Below, piece by piece: positions 10,149-22,032 of a stretch of 64,000 nucleotides of DNA. This stretch comes from Solanum dulcamara (Eukaryota; Streptophyta; Magnoliopsida; Solanales; Solanaceae), in the NCBI RefSeq assembly GCF_947179165.1, contig NC_077243.1:37460001-37524000 (forward strand), in the 5' to 3' direction. Within the stretch, counting starts at the first letter, position 1. The number at the start of each line of letters is the position of its first letter. The translations under genes were made by a program, and so were the position numbers. The notes under the pieces are model-generated. The model ran no database searches. It was not told where the DNA came from and was given only the letters and a program-made list of their open reading frames with translations.

Positions 10149-11913
10149 TGTCTTTTAGATTTTTGACTTGCCTACTTGAGGATGTAGTAGGCATCATAAT
10201 GGCACCATTTCGAGTTGTGACAAAATTAAATTTTATGAAAAAAATTAAATTCAATTCTGATGCAAAAAAATAAATTATGATTTTGTAAAAATTACCTTTT
10301 GCACTCAGTTACTTTTCTAAAAGTGTAGAAATCAATTTTATGCTAATGATATTAAACTTGAGGATTTATTACTGCATCAAGACTCTTTTGCATGTGTGGA
10401 GGACCTATCATTATGGTAGTTCATTCTCTTTATGTCCATTGGGTTTGATTCTATGGCATATGTGGTGCAGAAGTGTAAAGACTCAAAACACCTTTTGGAT
10501 TAACCTTTTCAACCTTCCATTTTGGGTGTTGTTGCCTCACTTCTTAGTTGATGTTTGCATGATGTTTTCTTCATTTCAGTTTACATGGCACTGTTTAATT
10601 GGATAAGAAATTTTAAAAAGACTTACATGTGATCTTATATATGTCATTAGATTATTTTGACTATAAAAACATGTCATTAAGAATAAAATGTGATATTTCT
10701 CGGCAAAGATTCATAATTTTTACTTTCTCAATTTTTTGCCAAGTCCCCCTATATTTCCCACTCTCCTATAACCGAAGGGACGCTTCTATTCACAAAATTT
10801 AGTGCCTACACCTTTTACATTCATTTCCTTTTTCATAAATCATTTCTTTTGTCTTTCTGTTGATAATAATAAAGCAACACAAGACTACGCACGGACAAGA
10901 AAATAGCAAAAGAGGTGCAGTTTGTCATCTGAAGATTCTTCTACAGAGCTTCTCTAACGGTAAATAACTTGAACAAAGCTAATTTGTTTTAACCTTATGT
11001 ATTAAATGCCTTACTTGCTGATTATTCATTAATCAATTTAGAGTGTGATTTGTAATCTCATATGTTTAATATACTGATATATAGTAAACATTCTAACTAT
11101 GATTGCTTAATAGTGTAATGTGGTCATATCAATGTAGTAAATAGATTACAAATTGACGTGACTGCTACAAGCAACAAAATAATTCTATAGTGGAGGTTCA
11201 TACATTCATGAAGATGCTTCTAATGCACAAAATCTGCTCAATGTTTTCCTAATAGTTTTAATAGATAATTATTATGTTGCATCAATCACACATGCTTTTC
11301 TAGATGCCAATAGTGATACACAAGGCTGTCAATGATTGCTGAAAGTTTAAAAACCCTAAGTTTAACTTCTATTTTCTCTAATGTTTCTATTTGTATTTTT
11401 GCCATGTGCCAAATCTACAACTTTAATTGTCTTTTTACGTAATCATTGAATCAAACTGTGGTTGCTCAACACATAGTAAGTAAATTTGTAAAGAGACATA
11501 CAATCATTTAATTTTTCATGTCATTTTAGTAATATTTTTCTTATACAGAACGACAAGTACACACCTAATTCCGGTAGAAAACCTTCATTTGAAAAGGTAA
11601 GCTAGGTAAGAGAAAATATTCTCTACTTGTTTTTACTTTTCTATATAAATTATATGTTGTCATTCAGTTTTTTTTTTAGTTTTTTTTTAGTTTTTCAATG
11701 GAAACAACTTCTAGCTTGAGAATAAAGTTGATTTCATCGATATTGATGCATCACAATAGTCTTTATCATCTCTACAAGAAAATTCACTTGGTATATATCC
11801 CATCAGAAGTAGAGTAGGAGTCTTTTTTTCCTGGACCGGTTTGCTGTAATTTTTTATTTTATTTTTAGTTTTCTTCTTGTATCAAATCATGATTTTTAGT
11901 GTTGTTGCAGCTT
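10149..11913. other. AT-rich intergenic DNA without a recognisable gene
   Basis: Long A/T runs, no conserved coding frame. A purine-rich segment near 10,870-10,975 ending in a possible splice donor (ACGGTAAAT) resembles a plant 5' leader exon, but no downstream coding exon was found. Confidence 0.4.
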
Positions 11914-11924
11914 AAGTACCTTGA

Positions 11925-12112
11925 GATGACCAACATAGGTTATGGAACAGTGGTGAGACTGTTTCATTCTTAATCAGAAGTTTCGAATTCGAGCTTTGAA
12001 TATAGAAAAAATCTTGTTGGGAGTGTCACCCCTGAATGGGTCCTGCAATGAGTAATTCAAATTTAATTGGGTTCCACAGGCTCCGAACACCAGGTGGTAA
12101 ACCAAAAAATAA
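11925..12112 (+). mobile_element. tRNA-derived SINE with 11-bp target-site duplication
   Basis: About 188 bp. Near the 5' end GTGGTGAGAC stands in the place of a pol III A box, and TTTCGAATTCGAGC near 11,981 resembles the B box (consensus GGTTCGANNCC). A body with GGGAGTGTCACCCCTGAATGG follows, and the 3' end is A-rich (AAACCAAAAAATAA). It is flanked by identical AAGTACCTTGA copies at 11,914-11,924 and 12,113-12,123, the mark of LINE-driven insertion. This is the general make-up of Solanaceae SINEs; the exact family is not assigned. The perfect duplication suggests it is younger than most elements here. Confidence 0.8.
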
Positions 12113-12123
12113 AAGTACCTTGA

Positions 12124-13416
12124 CGAAAGATGATTGGGAATGGTGTTATACTGTAAACTGAGTTTTAGTTATTTTTTCGCCAAGGCTTTCCAAAAAGTCT
12201 CTATTGCCACTTATTTGAGAATGTTTCAACAAAATTTTTGTGGCAGATTGTCGTGTTACCAAGCCTCGACTTTGAAAATTGTTATACGTTTAAGCTTACA
12301 AAAGAATTTCTCATCTTTATCATGCTTCTGTGAATGAAATATTTGTGAATTTATTTTACCTTTTTCTGTTTTTTGTTCACGAGTATTCATATTTAAGTTC
12401 ATGATCTACTCCAAGTTCAACTAAACATTTTACTTTAGAGCTTCATTTTTTTAATGAGGTGTTTGTTGAAGTTTTAAAACAAAATTACTATTGCTTGGTA
12501 ACTGTTAATATTGATTAGATTGTTCTCTCTTCGCACATTAGCATTTACAACAAGATCATGAAGTTGAAGCAAAATAAAAAAATAATTAGTAAGTTATTTG
12601 AATGTGAATATGAACACCACATGGCAAACCAACCAAGTTTGTGAATTTTGAATATTTGTTTGTGAATAATACAAGTAATAAGCTAAGTTAATTATTGTGT
12701 TTTTTTTTTTTAGTTTCTTCACTTTCCAATACATGATTCTTTTACTTGAATAGAAAACTTTTCAAAATCAATAATCGTTACTCTGCAATGAAAGCAATGA
12801 AACGAGTTTAACTTTTCAATGCAGAATAGTCCATAACTATCACACTAGATCAATCAACGTACAAGTTACCTTTTTTTTTAGTTGGGGCTTAGAAGTGAAA
12901 GATTATTCTTCGTTGTGTTTGTAATTAAGTTTTTTCTTACAATGAAGCATTAGTACCTCAACCAATTTTTCTAACATTAATAGTTAAACAATTACAAGCA
13001 TTTTGTAGATTAGAACTAAAGAGACTAAAATAAACTTTAAAATATTTTAATATTCAAATATTAGAAAAGTATTTTTTTTCGTAAATTATATGAAATCTAC
13101 TATTTGCACGAAGCGCGAACAACTTCTCCAGTGGGTATATAAAATAGAAACACAACTAATAATTTGAGACGAAGAAAATACCATATGATTAAATTATTTA
13201 ATTAAAGAAAGAAATTATGATATGACGCCTTTCTTTCATTTTTATCCTTATTTTTGCCTTTTATCTGATTTTTGATAAATACAAATTCAATGTTTCAACT
13301 TTTGATATTTTAGGTTGTCACTCCGTTATTGCTATCCTTCTATATTTTTTTTAATCCTACATTACTAATATCTACATAACTCTAATCAGTTACCAAATAA
13401 TCTCCAAGTATTTTTT
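12124..13416. other. AT-rich DNA, no gene seen
   Basis: Homopolymer-rich, with only short open frames that lack any recognisable motif. Confidence 0.5.
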
Positions 13417-13950
13417 GGGGTACTTTACCTAAATCTCATAGTGAAAAAACCCAATTACAACTTATCCTTACTTTTTCTTAAATTACCCGATTTTCCTGAT
13501 TTTTTCCAGATTTTTGATACATTAGTGGTGTTTCTGATACACCACGTTTTGTGTACATAATAATTAATGTTGTTAATTTATTTATGGAAAGGTAACGTAA
13601 ATCAAGTTAAGTTTTCTTCTTCCAGTCAATTATTTAGCTAAATAAGGGAATTAACCCATATAAAGCATAACAGTTATGATGGACTTAAAAAAATTAAAAA
13701 ATAGAGCATAGGATTATTGGCGGAATGGCGGCAGAGGTGACTGTCTCGCTAATGGAAGACGATGAAGAGAAATCCTATTTATTTTCCCCTTCCGGTGCTT
13801 GGATATATAACTGAATGGAGAACAAAAGCTCATGCTTAATGCTTATCTCTGTTGCAGCTTCACATTTAATGAGTGTTGGGTCACGTTTTCTGAAATTCAA
13901 AAAACAGAGCATAGGAGTTTGATACATTAGAATATATGATACAAAAGTGA

Positions 13951-14311
13951 CCTTATGTATCAGAAAAATTTATGTATCAAACATTAAACCTTATGTATCA
14001 GAAAAATTTATGTATCAAACATTAAATCTTATGTATCAGAAAAATTTATGTATCAAGCATTAAATCTTATGTATCAGAAAAATTTATGTATCAAGCATTA
14101 AACCTTATGTATCAGAAAAAATTATGTATCAAGCATTAAACCTTATGTATCAGAAAAAATTATGTATCAAGCATTAAACCTTATGTATCAGAAAAATTTA
14201 TGTATCAAGCATTAAACTTTATGTATTAGAAAAATTTATGTATCAAACATTAAACCTTATGTATTAGAAAAATTTATGTATCAAGCATTAAACCTTATGT
14301 ATCAGAAAAAT
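13951..14311. repeat. 38-bp tandem array, about nine units plus a partial tenth
   Basis: Each unit has two TTATGTATC words separated by AGAAAAAT and ending in AAGCATTAAAC, so a half-period is visible inside the 38-bp unit. Units differ by only a few bases (CAGAAA/TAGAAA, AAACATT/AAGCATT), which points to fairly recent expansion. The same TATGTATCAG/TGATACAT words continue less regularly on both sides (13,510-13,545 and 14,320-14,520), so the array grew from a locally repetitive region. Confidence 0.95.
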
Positions 14312-14524
14312 CGTAAAATGCTGAAGACCTTATGTGTCATGTACATAATAGCAAAAACATTATTAGAACCTTATGTATTAACATATGAAATGTCTATCAA
14401 CACTTAAAAATACAAGAAAAAAATCTGATACATATAGACTATATCAGATATGGTTAAAAGATATCTGATACATATAGTCTAATGCATTTATTCACTGCAT
14501 TAAGGTCTGATATATTTGAATAAT

Positions 14525-14791
14525 TCATACCTTTGGAAGATTAGGTCGTGTTGTAACACCTTCGACTTTCTCCTCTACTTTTTGAGGTGATTGGTGAACT
14601 ATAGATTTTGAATTTGCAATTTGAGATTTCGATTTTGCATGTAAAGTATCCATAATTAATGGATCGTTGAGATGTTTGAGTCTAATCTCTTTATACCCTT
14701 CACTAGAAGAATCATACTCCGATGAAACAAGAATTTTTTTATTTTGATTTAATTGTGTGAGACCAACACTAAATGATGGATATGATTCCAT
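14525..14791 (-). CDS. Unknown 88-aa reading frame inside the candidate Mutator-like element
   Basis: Opens with 'MESYPSFSVGLTQL' and continues as a polar, Ser/Lys-rich chain ('SSEYDSSSEGYKE', 'VHQSPQKVEEKVEG'). The N-terminal 'PSFSxGLTQ' wording is reminiscent of N termini of Ulp1/DUF-containing proteins carried by Solanaceae Mutator-like elements, but this is from memory and weak. No catalytic motif, membrane segment or signal peptide is visible. It ends just before the tandem array, so if real it is probably the first exon or a truncated piece of a longer element protein. Its 5' side (14,792-15,050) is AT-rich and leader-like. Confidence 0.3.
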   Translation of the reverse strand: MESYPSFSVGLTQLNQNKKILVSSEYDSSSEGYKEIRLKHLNDPLIMDTLHAKSKSQIANSKSIVHQSPQKVEEKVEGVTTRPNLPKV

Positions 14792-15321
14792 ATGTATCAG
14801 TGAATAGAAGATTAATCAACAAAAACATACAGTTGAAATCAATGGAAAATCGAAGGAGATGGAATTGAAGTGAGATTATAGAGAAGGAAGAAATTGAATT
14901 ACCTTATTTAGAAATTTGAATTTCAAAAAAACATGAATTGAAATTCAAAAAGAAACCGCTGTATATGGGGCTTCAAATTAGGCGTGAATTTAGGATAGTT
15001 GGGGAGAAGGAATGGGATGTATCGGTGAGTTGGAGAGAGAATTAAAAAAGAGGGATTTTTGAGATTTTTACAAATAGTAGGGAATAATAATAAATATATT
15101 AATATAAAATGTATAGTTAGGTAATTTTCCCTTTTTTTCCAAAGAAAACAAAATCAGCCATGGGCTTTATAAAGGTACCAAATATAAAATATTTGGTCCA
15201 GTCCAATAAAACTTAACCCCATCTAAACAAAAGTTATTTCCTAAGTACTCTTTCCATTTCTTTCCAAATCTGCCAACAATTTCGAGTTAGTGTTTTCTAA
15301 GTACTCTTTCCATTTCTTAGA

Positions 15322-16636
15322 GAGGCTCATAGTTCGAGGTACTCTATACATCCTGGTGCAACCAACATGTATCATGATATGAACCAACATTATTGGTGGA
15401 GTAGAATGATGCATGGCATTGTTGATTTTATTTTTTATTGTCCGAATTGTCAGCAAGTAAAATATGAGCTCCCAAAGGCTTCTCAAGACGCTTCAAAGAA
15501 TGCCCATTCTTTAATGAGAGTGGAAAAGGAGTGTAATGAATTTTTTGGTTGGTCTTCCAAAAATATTCAATAAGTTTGATTCGATATGGGTGATTGTTGA
15601 TAGTTTAACTAAGTCTGCTCACTTCATTCCAGTCAAGGTGACTTATGATGCAGGAAAGTTAGACAAACTCTATATCCGCGAGATTGTTTGATTGCATGGA
15701 GTTTCGATGTCCATCATATCAGATAGAGGTACGCAATTTACTTCTAACTTTTTGAAGACCTTACCTGCTGAGTTAGGTACTAGATTGAATCTTAGTACTA
15801 CATTTCACCCTCAGATCGATGGCCAGTCTGAGAGGACAATTCAAGTGCTGGAGGATATGCTTCGTGCATGCGTGATAGATTTTGGTGGTCATTGGGATCA
15901 GTTCCTACCCTTGGCAGAATTTTCGTATAATAATAGCTATCACTAGAATATTGATATGGCTCCATTTGAGGAATTGTATGGGAGGAGATGTAGGTCTCAT
16001 ATTGGTTGGTTTGATGAATTTAAGGTGAGACCTTGGGGAACTGATATTTTGAGGGAATTATTAGAGAAGGTGAAATTCATTCAGGAGAAACTTCTAGCAG
16101 CTCAGAGCAGGCAAAAGGAGTATGCATACTGAAAGGTTAAGGACATGAAGTTTATGGAGGGAGAGCAAGTGTTGTTGAAGGTTTCACCCATGAAGGGTGT
16201 GATGAAATTTGGTAAGCGAGGTAAGTCTAGTCCGAGGTATATTGGACCGTTCGAAGTTCTTAAGAGTGTTGGAGTGGTGGCCTATGAATTGGCTTTACCT
16301 TCAGGTTTATCCGGCATGCACCCAATATTTCATGTGTCTATGCTAAAAAAATATCATGGTGATGAAAATTATTTTATTCGCTGGAATTTGGTCTTACTTG
16401 ATGAGAATTTGTCTAATAAGGAGAAGCCTGTAGCTATTCTTGATAGGGAGATCTGCAAGTTGAGGTCAAGAGAGATTGTGTCTGTGAAGGTCCAGTGGAA
16501 GAATCATCCTATTGAGGAGTCCACATGGGAGATTGAGGCTGATATGCCTAGAAGATATCCACATTTGCTTATCGAGTCAGGTACCACTTTCTACCCTCTC
16601 TCTTCTTTTGTCCATTCGGAAACGAACGATGGGTAA
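15322..16636 (+). pseudogene. Gypsy integrase plus chromodomain-like C terminus
   Basis: The zinc domain is intact: His in 'REAHSS' and 'SIHPG', Cys in 'CPNC' (15,330-15,450). The catalytic core keeps the D-D-35-E triad: Asp at 15,599-15,601 ('VIVDSLTKS'), Asp at 15,722-15,724 ('SDRGTQF') and Glu at 15,830-15,832 ('GQSERT'). The C-terminal part has 'GPFEVL', 'HPIFHVSMLKKY' and a 'VKVQWKNHPIEESTWE' chromodomain-like motif near 16,489-16,536, which in chromoviruses guides insertion toward particular chromatin. Breaks: a frameshift around 15,480-15,570 and stops at 15,689, 15,944 and near 16,132. Cannot make a whole protein. Confidence 0.85.
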
Positions 16637-17622
16637 ATTGGTATATGTTGTAACGACCTATTATGTAGTTTTGAGTACTAGATCTTTTTATTTCATAAAA
16701 GACTCATTCCGTAAATTTTTAATGGATATTTTAGACTATTCGATAACTACAGTTATTTAGTGGAGGGGTGAATTTAGATAACTAATTTAATTATTGAGCT
16801 AAAGTAGTAATTTAGTTAATATATTATATTACATGTCTCATAATTAGTCATATGCAATAATTAGGGTAGTAAATAATATGTATTACTTTCCCTAAGTTGC
16901 GAGAAGAAAAGCAAATAGAGAGAAAACTTACCGATGCGGCACAAGTGCTTCAGGTACGTCACAACCTCGCCCAAATCTTTGTTTTAGTGAATATGGATAG
17001 ATTCATCTACTATTACTATATTATTGTTGTGAAAAAAAAAGAAAAAGAAAAGAAAGGACAACAAAATTTAATGGCTTAGATTTGAGATTCTGTTAGGGTA
17101 TTTGTAATTTAGTGGGGGACAACATAACTAATGGCTATCATAGAAGAAATCGACGATGAAACTTGGGGAAGTAATCATTAGAGATTTTATATATATATAT
17201 ATATATATAAAGACTTTACAAGAAGCATGCCCTGAATGTTGGTTTCGTAATTAAAGTAGTGGTTAATCGTTGGTTCATGGCAATAAGACAATTGGAAAAT
17301 CTTGAATCCATGTACATTGCACGTTAGGTATTGGATCAAGCTGCAACCTATTTTTCTTGTACAGTAACACCATGGCCAATTGTAAAACGTGGCTTCGGTC
17401 TTTATTTCCACATAATTATTGCATTACAATTCAAGTTTTGATATATTGAGATAGATAATTAAATAATAGATGTATTTTATAATATGAATATAATTAGAGT
17501 TATGTTATTTGGAGGAATTAAGACTTAACCCTAGGCTTAGGATTTTGCAAGTTAATTATAGTAATATGAGCGTCTATGGACTCGTTTTCGTATTAATATT
17601 ATATACTTGATAGATTGGACTC

Positions 17623-19669
17623 TGTCACGACCCAAAAATTGAGGTTATGATGGCACACATTCCAAATTCCATCCCGATGTATAAGCCAAAAAGTAAATCA
17701 TAAGAGACTCCCAAAGGGGAGTCAAGCCACAAATAAACACAAAATAAAGAACAACGATGAAATTATCTCAAAACTTGTTGTCATACATTTAAGAGCATCT
17801 AAATACAAAGATGAGTCTGGATACACAATTTAAGTCCCTAAATATTGAAAAGACTGTAAATGAAAGATGGACTAGCGGCAATCTGGACCCCAAGATCTCA
17901 CCACTGATCTGATGATGAAGTATCTGCTAGAAATCAACTACCGCGTTGGACTCCCTGGCTAGTATTTGCATTAAAATGGACACAGAAGTAGGAGTGAGTA
18001 CGATCCACATGTACTCAGTAGGTTTAACTGACTGAGTACAAGGAATTAATCAAAAACTATGAAATAAATTAAGAAACTCTTCCACCTGCATGCAGAAATG
18101 TCTCGCTCCGGCTACGGTGTCGCTAATTTATATAAAACGGTGTGAATAAAGTAAACACGTAATAACAATTTAATATCACAACTAAACAGATAGCACAAAT
18201 ATCACAGGTATCAATGCAATGCAATGCATTATGATGATGCAATAATATGATGGTTCGGTGGGATCAAGGTTGTCGCACAATCTGTTGTATACACCTGTCA
18301 AGCTGTGCTACCAAAAATGACTCATGGGGGTCTCGGAGACCATATACCTCATCATAATCTCAATGTATCAACTACATCACCACCCATCTCGTCGCCAAGG
18401 ACTCATGATACTAATATCTCATCCGCTTGCCACGTACTCATGGTCAAGGATACAAAATATGTCACATTTTATTTCTCAAAAGGATTTCCACAGTTTTGAA
18501 CTTTCTAATGAGCAGTGATAGTATGAATGAGAATAAATGCAATCACAATATATAAGGCATGGAGGTAATATTCAACTCAATATGTAGTACAAGGTTCAAA
18601 GTTCTCAAAACTTAACCCAAGCGTGATATTCACCCTCAATAGACAGTAATGAGAACAAAGTACATCGATTTAAGTTTCTACCCCTTTCTTGACAATGTCT
18701 CAATACTCAGGCATGTTCAAAACCCTCAACTCAACCCCTCAAGCAGGCATTACAAGTCAAATAAACTCTTCACATATCTACACAATCAAGTCATAGATTA
18801 CACAGTCCCAATCACATATAAAATATCACATAAGGCTCCACACTAGCTACACAGCGCATACAAGCCCCCCACACGGGCATCACAATATAAATTATTAGTT
18901 CCAAACTACTCTACGACCACATCCCAAAGTCTATAACATAGAATTTGACTAATCACCCCAATTCAGCCCCAAGAAGGATAGCCAAACCTACTTCGATAGT
19001 CGAAACCGCACTCGAACACCTCCACACGATGATCAACTCTCGAATTCAATGCCTGGAATAACAACCCACTAACAATAATGAAATATATGCGTCATAAGGA
19101 GTCCAATGACACTCATATTGATAGGTTTCAGAACCAGAGGTAAAATAGTCCAAAAATTGATTAATTTCGAAAAGGGTCAAATCTGGAATTTTATTGAAAA
19201 GTCATGTTCTGCTCATAATAAGAAACTCATGGTTGAAAAACCCATAAAAATATAGTTCAAAATGAGTTAGAAATCGAATTGAAATTTATGACTAAAACCC
19301 CCAACAATTCTCACTTAATACAAAAAAAATTCAAGGATTTGAGAGAGGTAATTCATAGGTAAATGATGGGGAAATGAAAAAGGATCTTACCCACATGAAA
19401 ACCTTCAAGAACTTGACCCAAATTTGACTACTCAAAGCTCAAAATCGATAACAATGGTGGTTTTTTGAAAATGGGACTATTTTCACGACTTAACACTATT
19501 TAGGTCATTTTTACACATAGCGATCAAGAATTTGTCCAATGCACTAACTATTAATACTTTAACATATTCAACCACACAAACTGAACAAGTAACGCACAGG
19601 AGGACTAATGATAGGGGTAAAATAGTAATTTTATATAAATTTCTGAAAATGACCCTTAAGGTCATTACA
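17623..19669 (-). mobile_element. Solo LTR inside element A's LTR (minus orientation)
   Basis: 2,047 bp. On the minus strand it starts TGTAATGACCTTAAGGGTCATT at 19,669 and ends GGGTCGTGACA at 17,623, TG...CA ends typical of LTRs. No internal coding region or second LTR is present, so it is a recombination-derived solo LTR. Flanks are GACTC (left) and GAAAT (right), at best a decayed 5-bp target duplication. Same start family as L1 (4,850-6,362), but without the GC-rich block. Short open frames near 18,300-18,850 and 19,480-19,780 are not genes. Confidence 0.8.
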
Positions 19670-19983
19670 GAAATGCGAGGCATCGAAGAAAGCTTGCTTG
19701 ACTTCGGTTCTTCACTTGAGGTAGGTTATGATTTATTCTATATCATAGATAGACTCTTAATAGAGATTGATGGTCATTAAGTAGTGTGTGAAGTTTACTA
19801 TGCATTTGATTGTTGTGATTTGGATGGTTGATATGTTGTTGTGATTGGTCTGCAATCCCAAGACCGTGAAATCCATAATTTTTAACTTATCTTATCAAAA
19901 GTGATGCCTTGAATGAAGAAGGCATGATGAAATATTGTTAATGAAGTAAAAAGTGGTAATAAAGAATGATAAATTAATTATAT

Positions 19984-20218
19984 TTGGATCGAGTGTCACG
20001 AGCTGACATGATATATATGTGATCGGGTTCCACGAGCTGACATGATATATTTGGATCAGGAGTACCAAATCAACACGATATATTTGGATCAGGTGTCAAG
20101 AATCGACATGATATATTTAGATCAACTGTCATGAATCGACACGATATATTTGGATTGGATTTCAAGAGCCAATACGATATTATTGAATCGGGTGTCATAT
20201 TCCGGCATGGTAATATTA
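19984..20218 (+). repeat. 33-bp minisatellite in the LTR (about seven units)
   Basis: Units of the type GATCAGGTGTCAAGAATCGACATGATATATTTG, strongly diverged from one another. The same unit occurs about four times in each LTR of element B (40,286-40,415 and 45,143-45,272). Confidence 0.85.
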
Positions 20219-20463
20219 AAAAAAATAAATTAAATGACTTAATACTACCCAATCTCAAATAACTTATTTTCCAAAAGACTGTGGTGTGGAGGCTTAAGTC
20301 CTCATGTATACTCTTGATATTCTTGACTGATTACGAAATTGTTTCATTGTATTATCACTTGATCTTGATCTTATTGTTTGCCACCTGTTAAGTGCTATGG
20401 TTGATTTCCTATTATTACTTTATGCATATTGATTTCTATTTTGAGTCGGCCAATGATACCTAC

Positions 20464-20487
20464 TCAGTACATGTTGCCCTGTACTGA
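20464..20487 (+). promoter_or_regulatory. LTR hairpin motif (R/U5 region)
   Basis: TCAGTACA and TGTACTGA form a perfect 8-bp stem around an 8-base loop, followed by CCCCTACTT. The same structure is intact at 45,514-45,537 in element B's 3' LTR. Role unknown; position near the LTR's downstream third suits an RNA signal. Confidence 0.5.
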
Positions 20488-20937
20488 CCCCTACTTATAT
20501 TTTTCTTTATTTTATTTTGTGGAGTGCAACGAGTGTACCATCGACTTCGACTCTCCTCAGCTCTAGCCATTCTCCGGTACATCGGGTTTTAGGGTGAGCT
20601 ATTACTCTTAGCTCATGTTAGATTCTCGCAGACTTAGTATTTTACGATTAGATGTCCTTGATGTGATGACTTTCAGATATTGGGTAACATATGTAATAGA
20701 CTTTAATGGTTTTATTATTTCTTACTTTCATAAATTGAGCTTTCGCATTATTGTCGTATCCTATAAGTTAGAGTTTGTATCGTTGGTTCTCCGACCTAAG
20801 AGACTAAGTGTGGGTGCCACTCATTATCCATTTTGGGTCGTGACACTATATATATAATAAAGTCAAATATAGACAAGTTGATGTGACACCTCTCTAAGGC
20901 CACCATTCATATTTAAATTTTTTTGAATTTTTTTATT

Positions 20938-21770
20938 TTTTTCCTTCATTCTTTTATTAATCAATTTGTTTAATAGAATTAAAATAAATTCTATCATATT
21001 TACTACATCTAATTATATCTTATGAGTTATAAAAAAAAACTTCCATCTATTTACATTCTCTACTTAAATAGTATATCTCCTCAACTCTCTTCTATCTAAT
21101 TTTTATGGCTTAATTAATCTATAAATATCAATCATATATGGAGTTGTTGGATGTTCATTTTCATTATCTCCTTCTTGTTTTTTATTAGTATATTTTTTCC
21201 CTTTTTTTTCTTTATTTTTTTCATAATGTGTTTAATAATCAAAAAGAGGTCATAGAAAAAGTGATGCGATAATATGGTCATAGAAAAAGTGATGTGATAA
21301 TATGGTCATTAGTTTGATGAAGATAAAAGATATATTCTTCAAGATTTCATATTTATCTTTTTACTCCTTTTTTTGAATTTTTTCCCTTCATTCTTTTGAT
21401 TAATCAATTTGTTTAATATAATTAAAATAAATTCTATCATATTTACTACATCTAATTATATCTTATGAGTTACAAAAAAATCTCGATCTATTTACATTCT
21501 CTACTTAAACAACACGTCTCCTCAACTCCCTTATATCTAATTTTAATGGCTTAATCAATCTATAAATATTAATTATATATGGAGTTGTTGGATGTTCATT
21601 TTCATTATCTCTTTCTTGTTTTTTATTAGTGTAGTTTTTTCCTTTTTTGTTTTTTTCTTCATTTTTTTCATCATGTGTTTAATCATCAAAAAAGAGGTTA
21701 TAGAAAAGGTGATGTGATAATATTGTCATTACTTTGATGAAGATAAAAGATATTCTTCAAGATTTCTTTT
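20938..21770. repeat. Direct duplication, two units of about 430 bp
   Basis: Unit 1 (about 20,938-21,350) and unit 2 (about 21,378-21,770) are colinear, both running from TTCATTCTTTTATTAATCAAT to GATGAAGATAAAAGATAT. Unit 1 also has a local 30-bp doubling of GTCATAGAAAAAGTGATG around 21,250-21,305 that unit 2 lacks. Confidence 0.85.
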
Positions 21771-21963
21771 TGTATCGCAATAGACAAATACAAGTTCATA
21801 AAGATTAAGAACAATTTTGACGGCAATGTAAGAGTCATCAAAAAGAGATGGTCACATTTGTTTGGTACAAATTAATCAAAATGAAGAAAGTTTAATAGTG
21901 TTGGAAGATTCATCAAGAGAGATGGTTAGATTAGTTTGGTGAAGTAGAAGTTTGAATGGTCTT

Positions 21964-21966
<3 letters not shown>

Positions 21967-22029
<63 letters not shown>
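21967..22029. repeat. AT dinucleotide microsatellite (about 31 repeats)
   Basis: Uninterrupted alternating A/T over about 62 bases; likely length-variable. Confidence 0.98.

Positions 22030-22032
<3 letters not shown>

Larger units (their letters stand above)
13417..15132 (-). mobile_element. Candidate Mutator-like element with degenerate inverted ends
   Basis: The left end GGGGTACTTTACCTAAATCTCA (13,417 on) and the minus strand of the right end (GGGAAAATTACCTAACTATACA, from 15,132) look like diverged terminal inverted repeats. Between them lie a 38-bp tandem array and one minus-strand reading frame. No transposase or protease domain is present, so it would be non-autonomous. A 9-bp target duplication could not be fixed because both flanks are T-rich. 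Confidence 0.4.
15322..20845 (+). mobile_element. Ty3/gypsy chromovirus-like element A, 5'-truncated
   Basis: Only the integrase, chromodomain-like tail and 3' LTR remain. The left break is near 15,322, just after a direct repeat of CTAAGTACTCTTTCCATTTCTT (15,240 and 15,298). The C-terminal domain and LTR are of the same family as element B (36,125-45,915). The 3' LTR has been split by another LTR at 17,623-19,669. Confidence 0.85.
16646..20845 (+). repeat. 3' LTR of element A (interrupted; about 2.15 kb without the insert)
   Basis: Starts TGTTGTAACGACC and ends GGGTCGTGACA. Colinear with both LTRs of element B: 'TTCATAAAAGACTCATTCCG' near the start, 'TTTTGATATATTGAGATAG' at 17,433, then, after the insert, a 33-bp minisatellite and a hairpin-like motif at 20,464-20,487. 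The insert between 17,623 and 19,669 is flanked by LTR sequence that is continuous in element B (39,950 and 44,795). Confidence 0.85.

Noticed and set aside
10340..10606. Hydrophobic open frame of 88 codons
   Set aside because: No start context, motif or conserved partner; lies in AT-rich DNA.
13951..14311. CRISPR-like array
   Set aside because: Units are contiguous without unique spacers, and the context is a plant nuclear genome.
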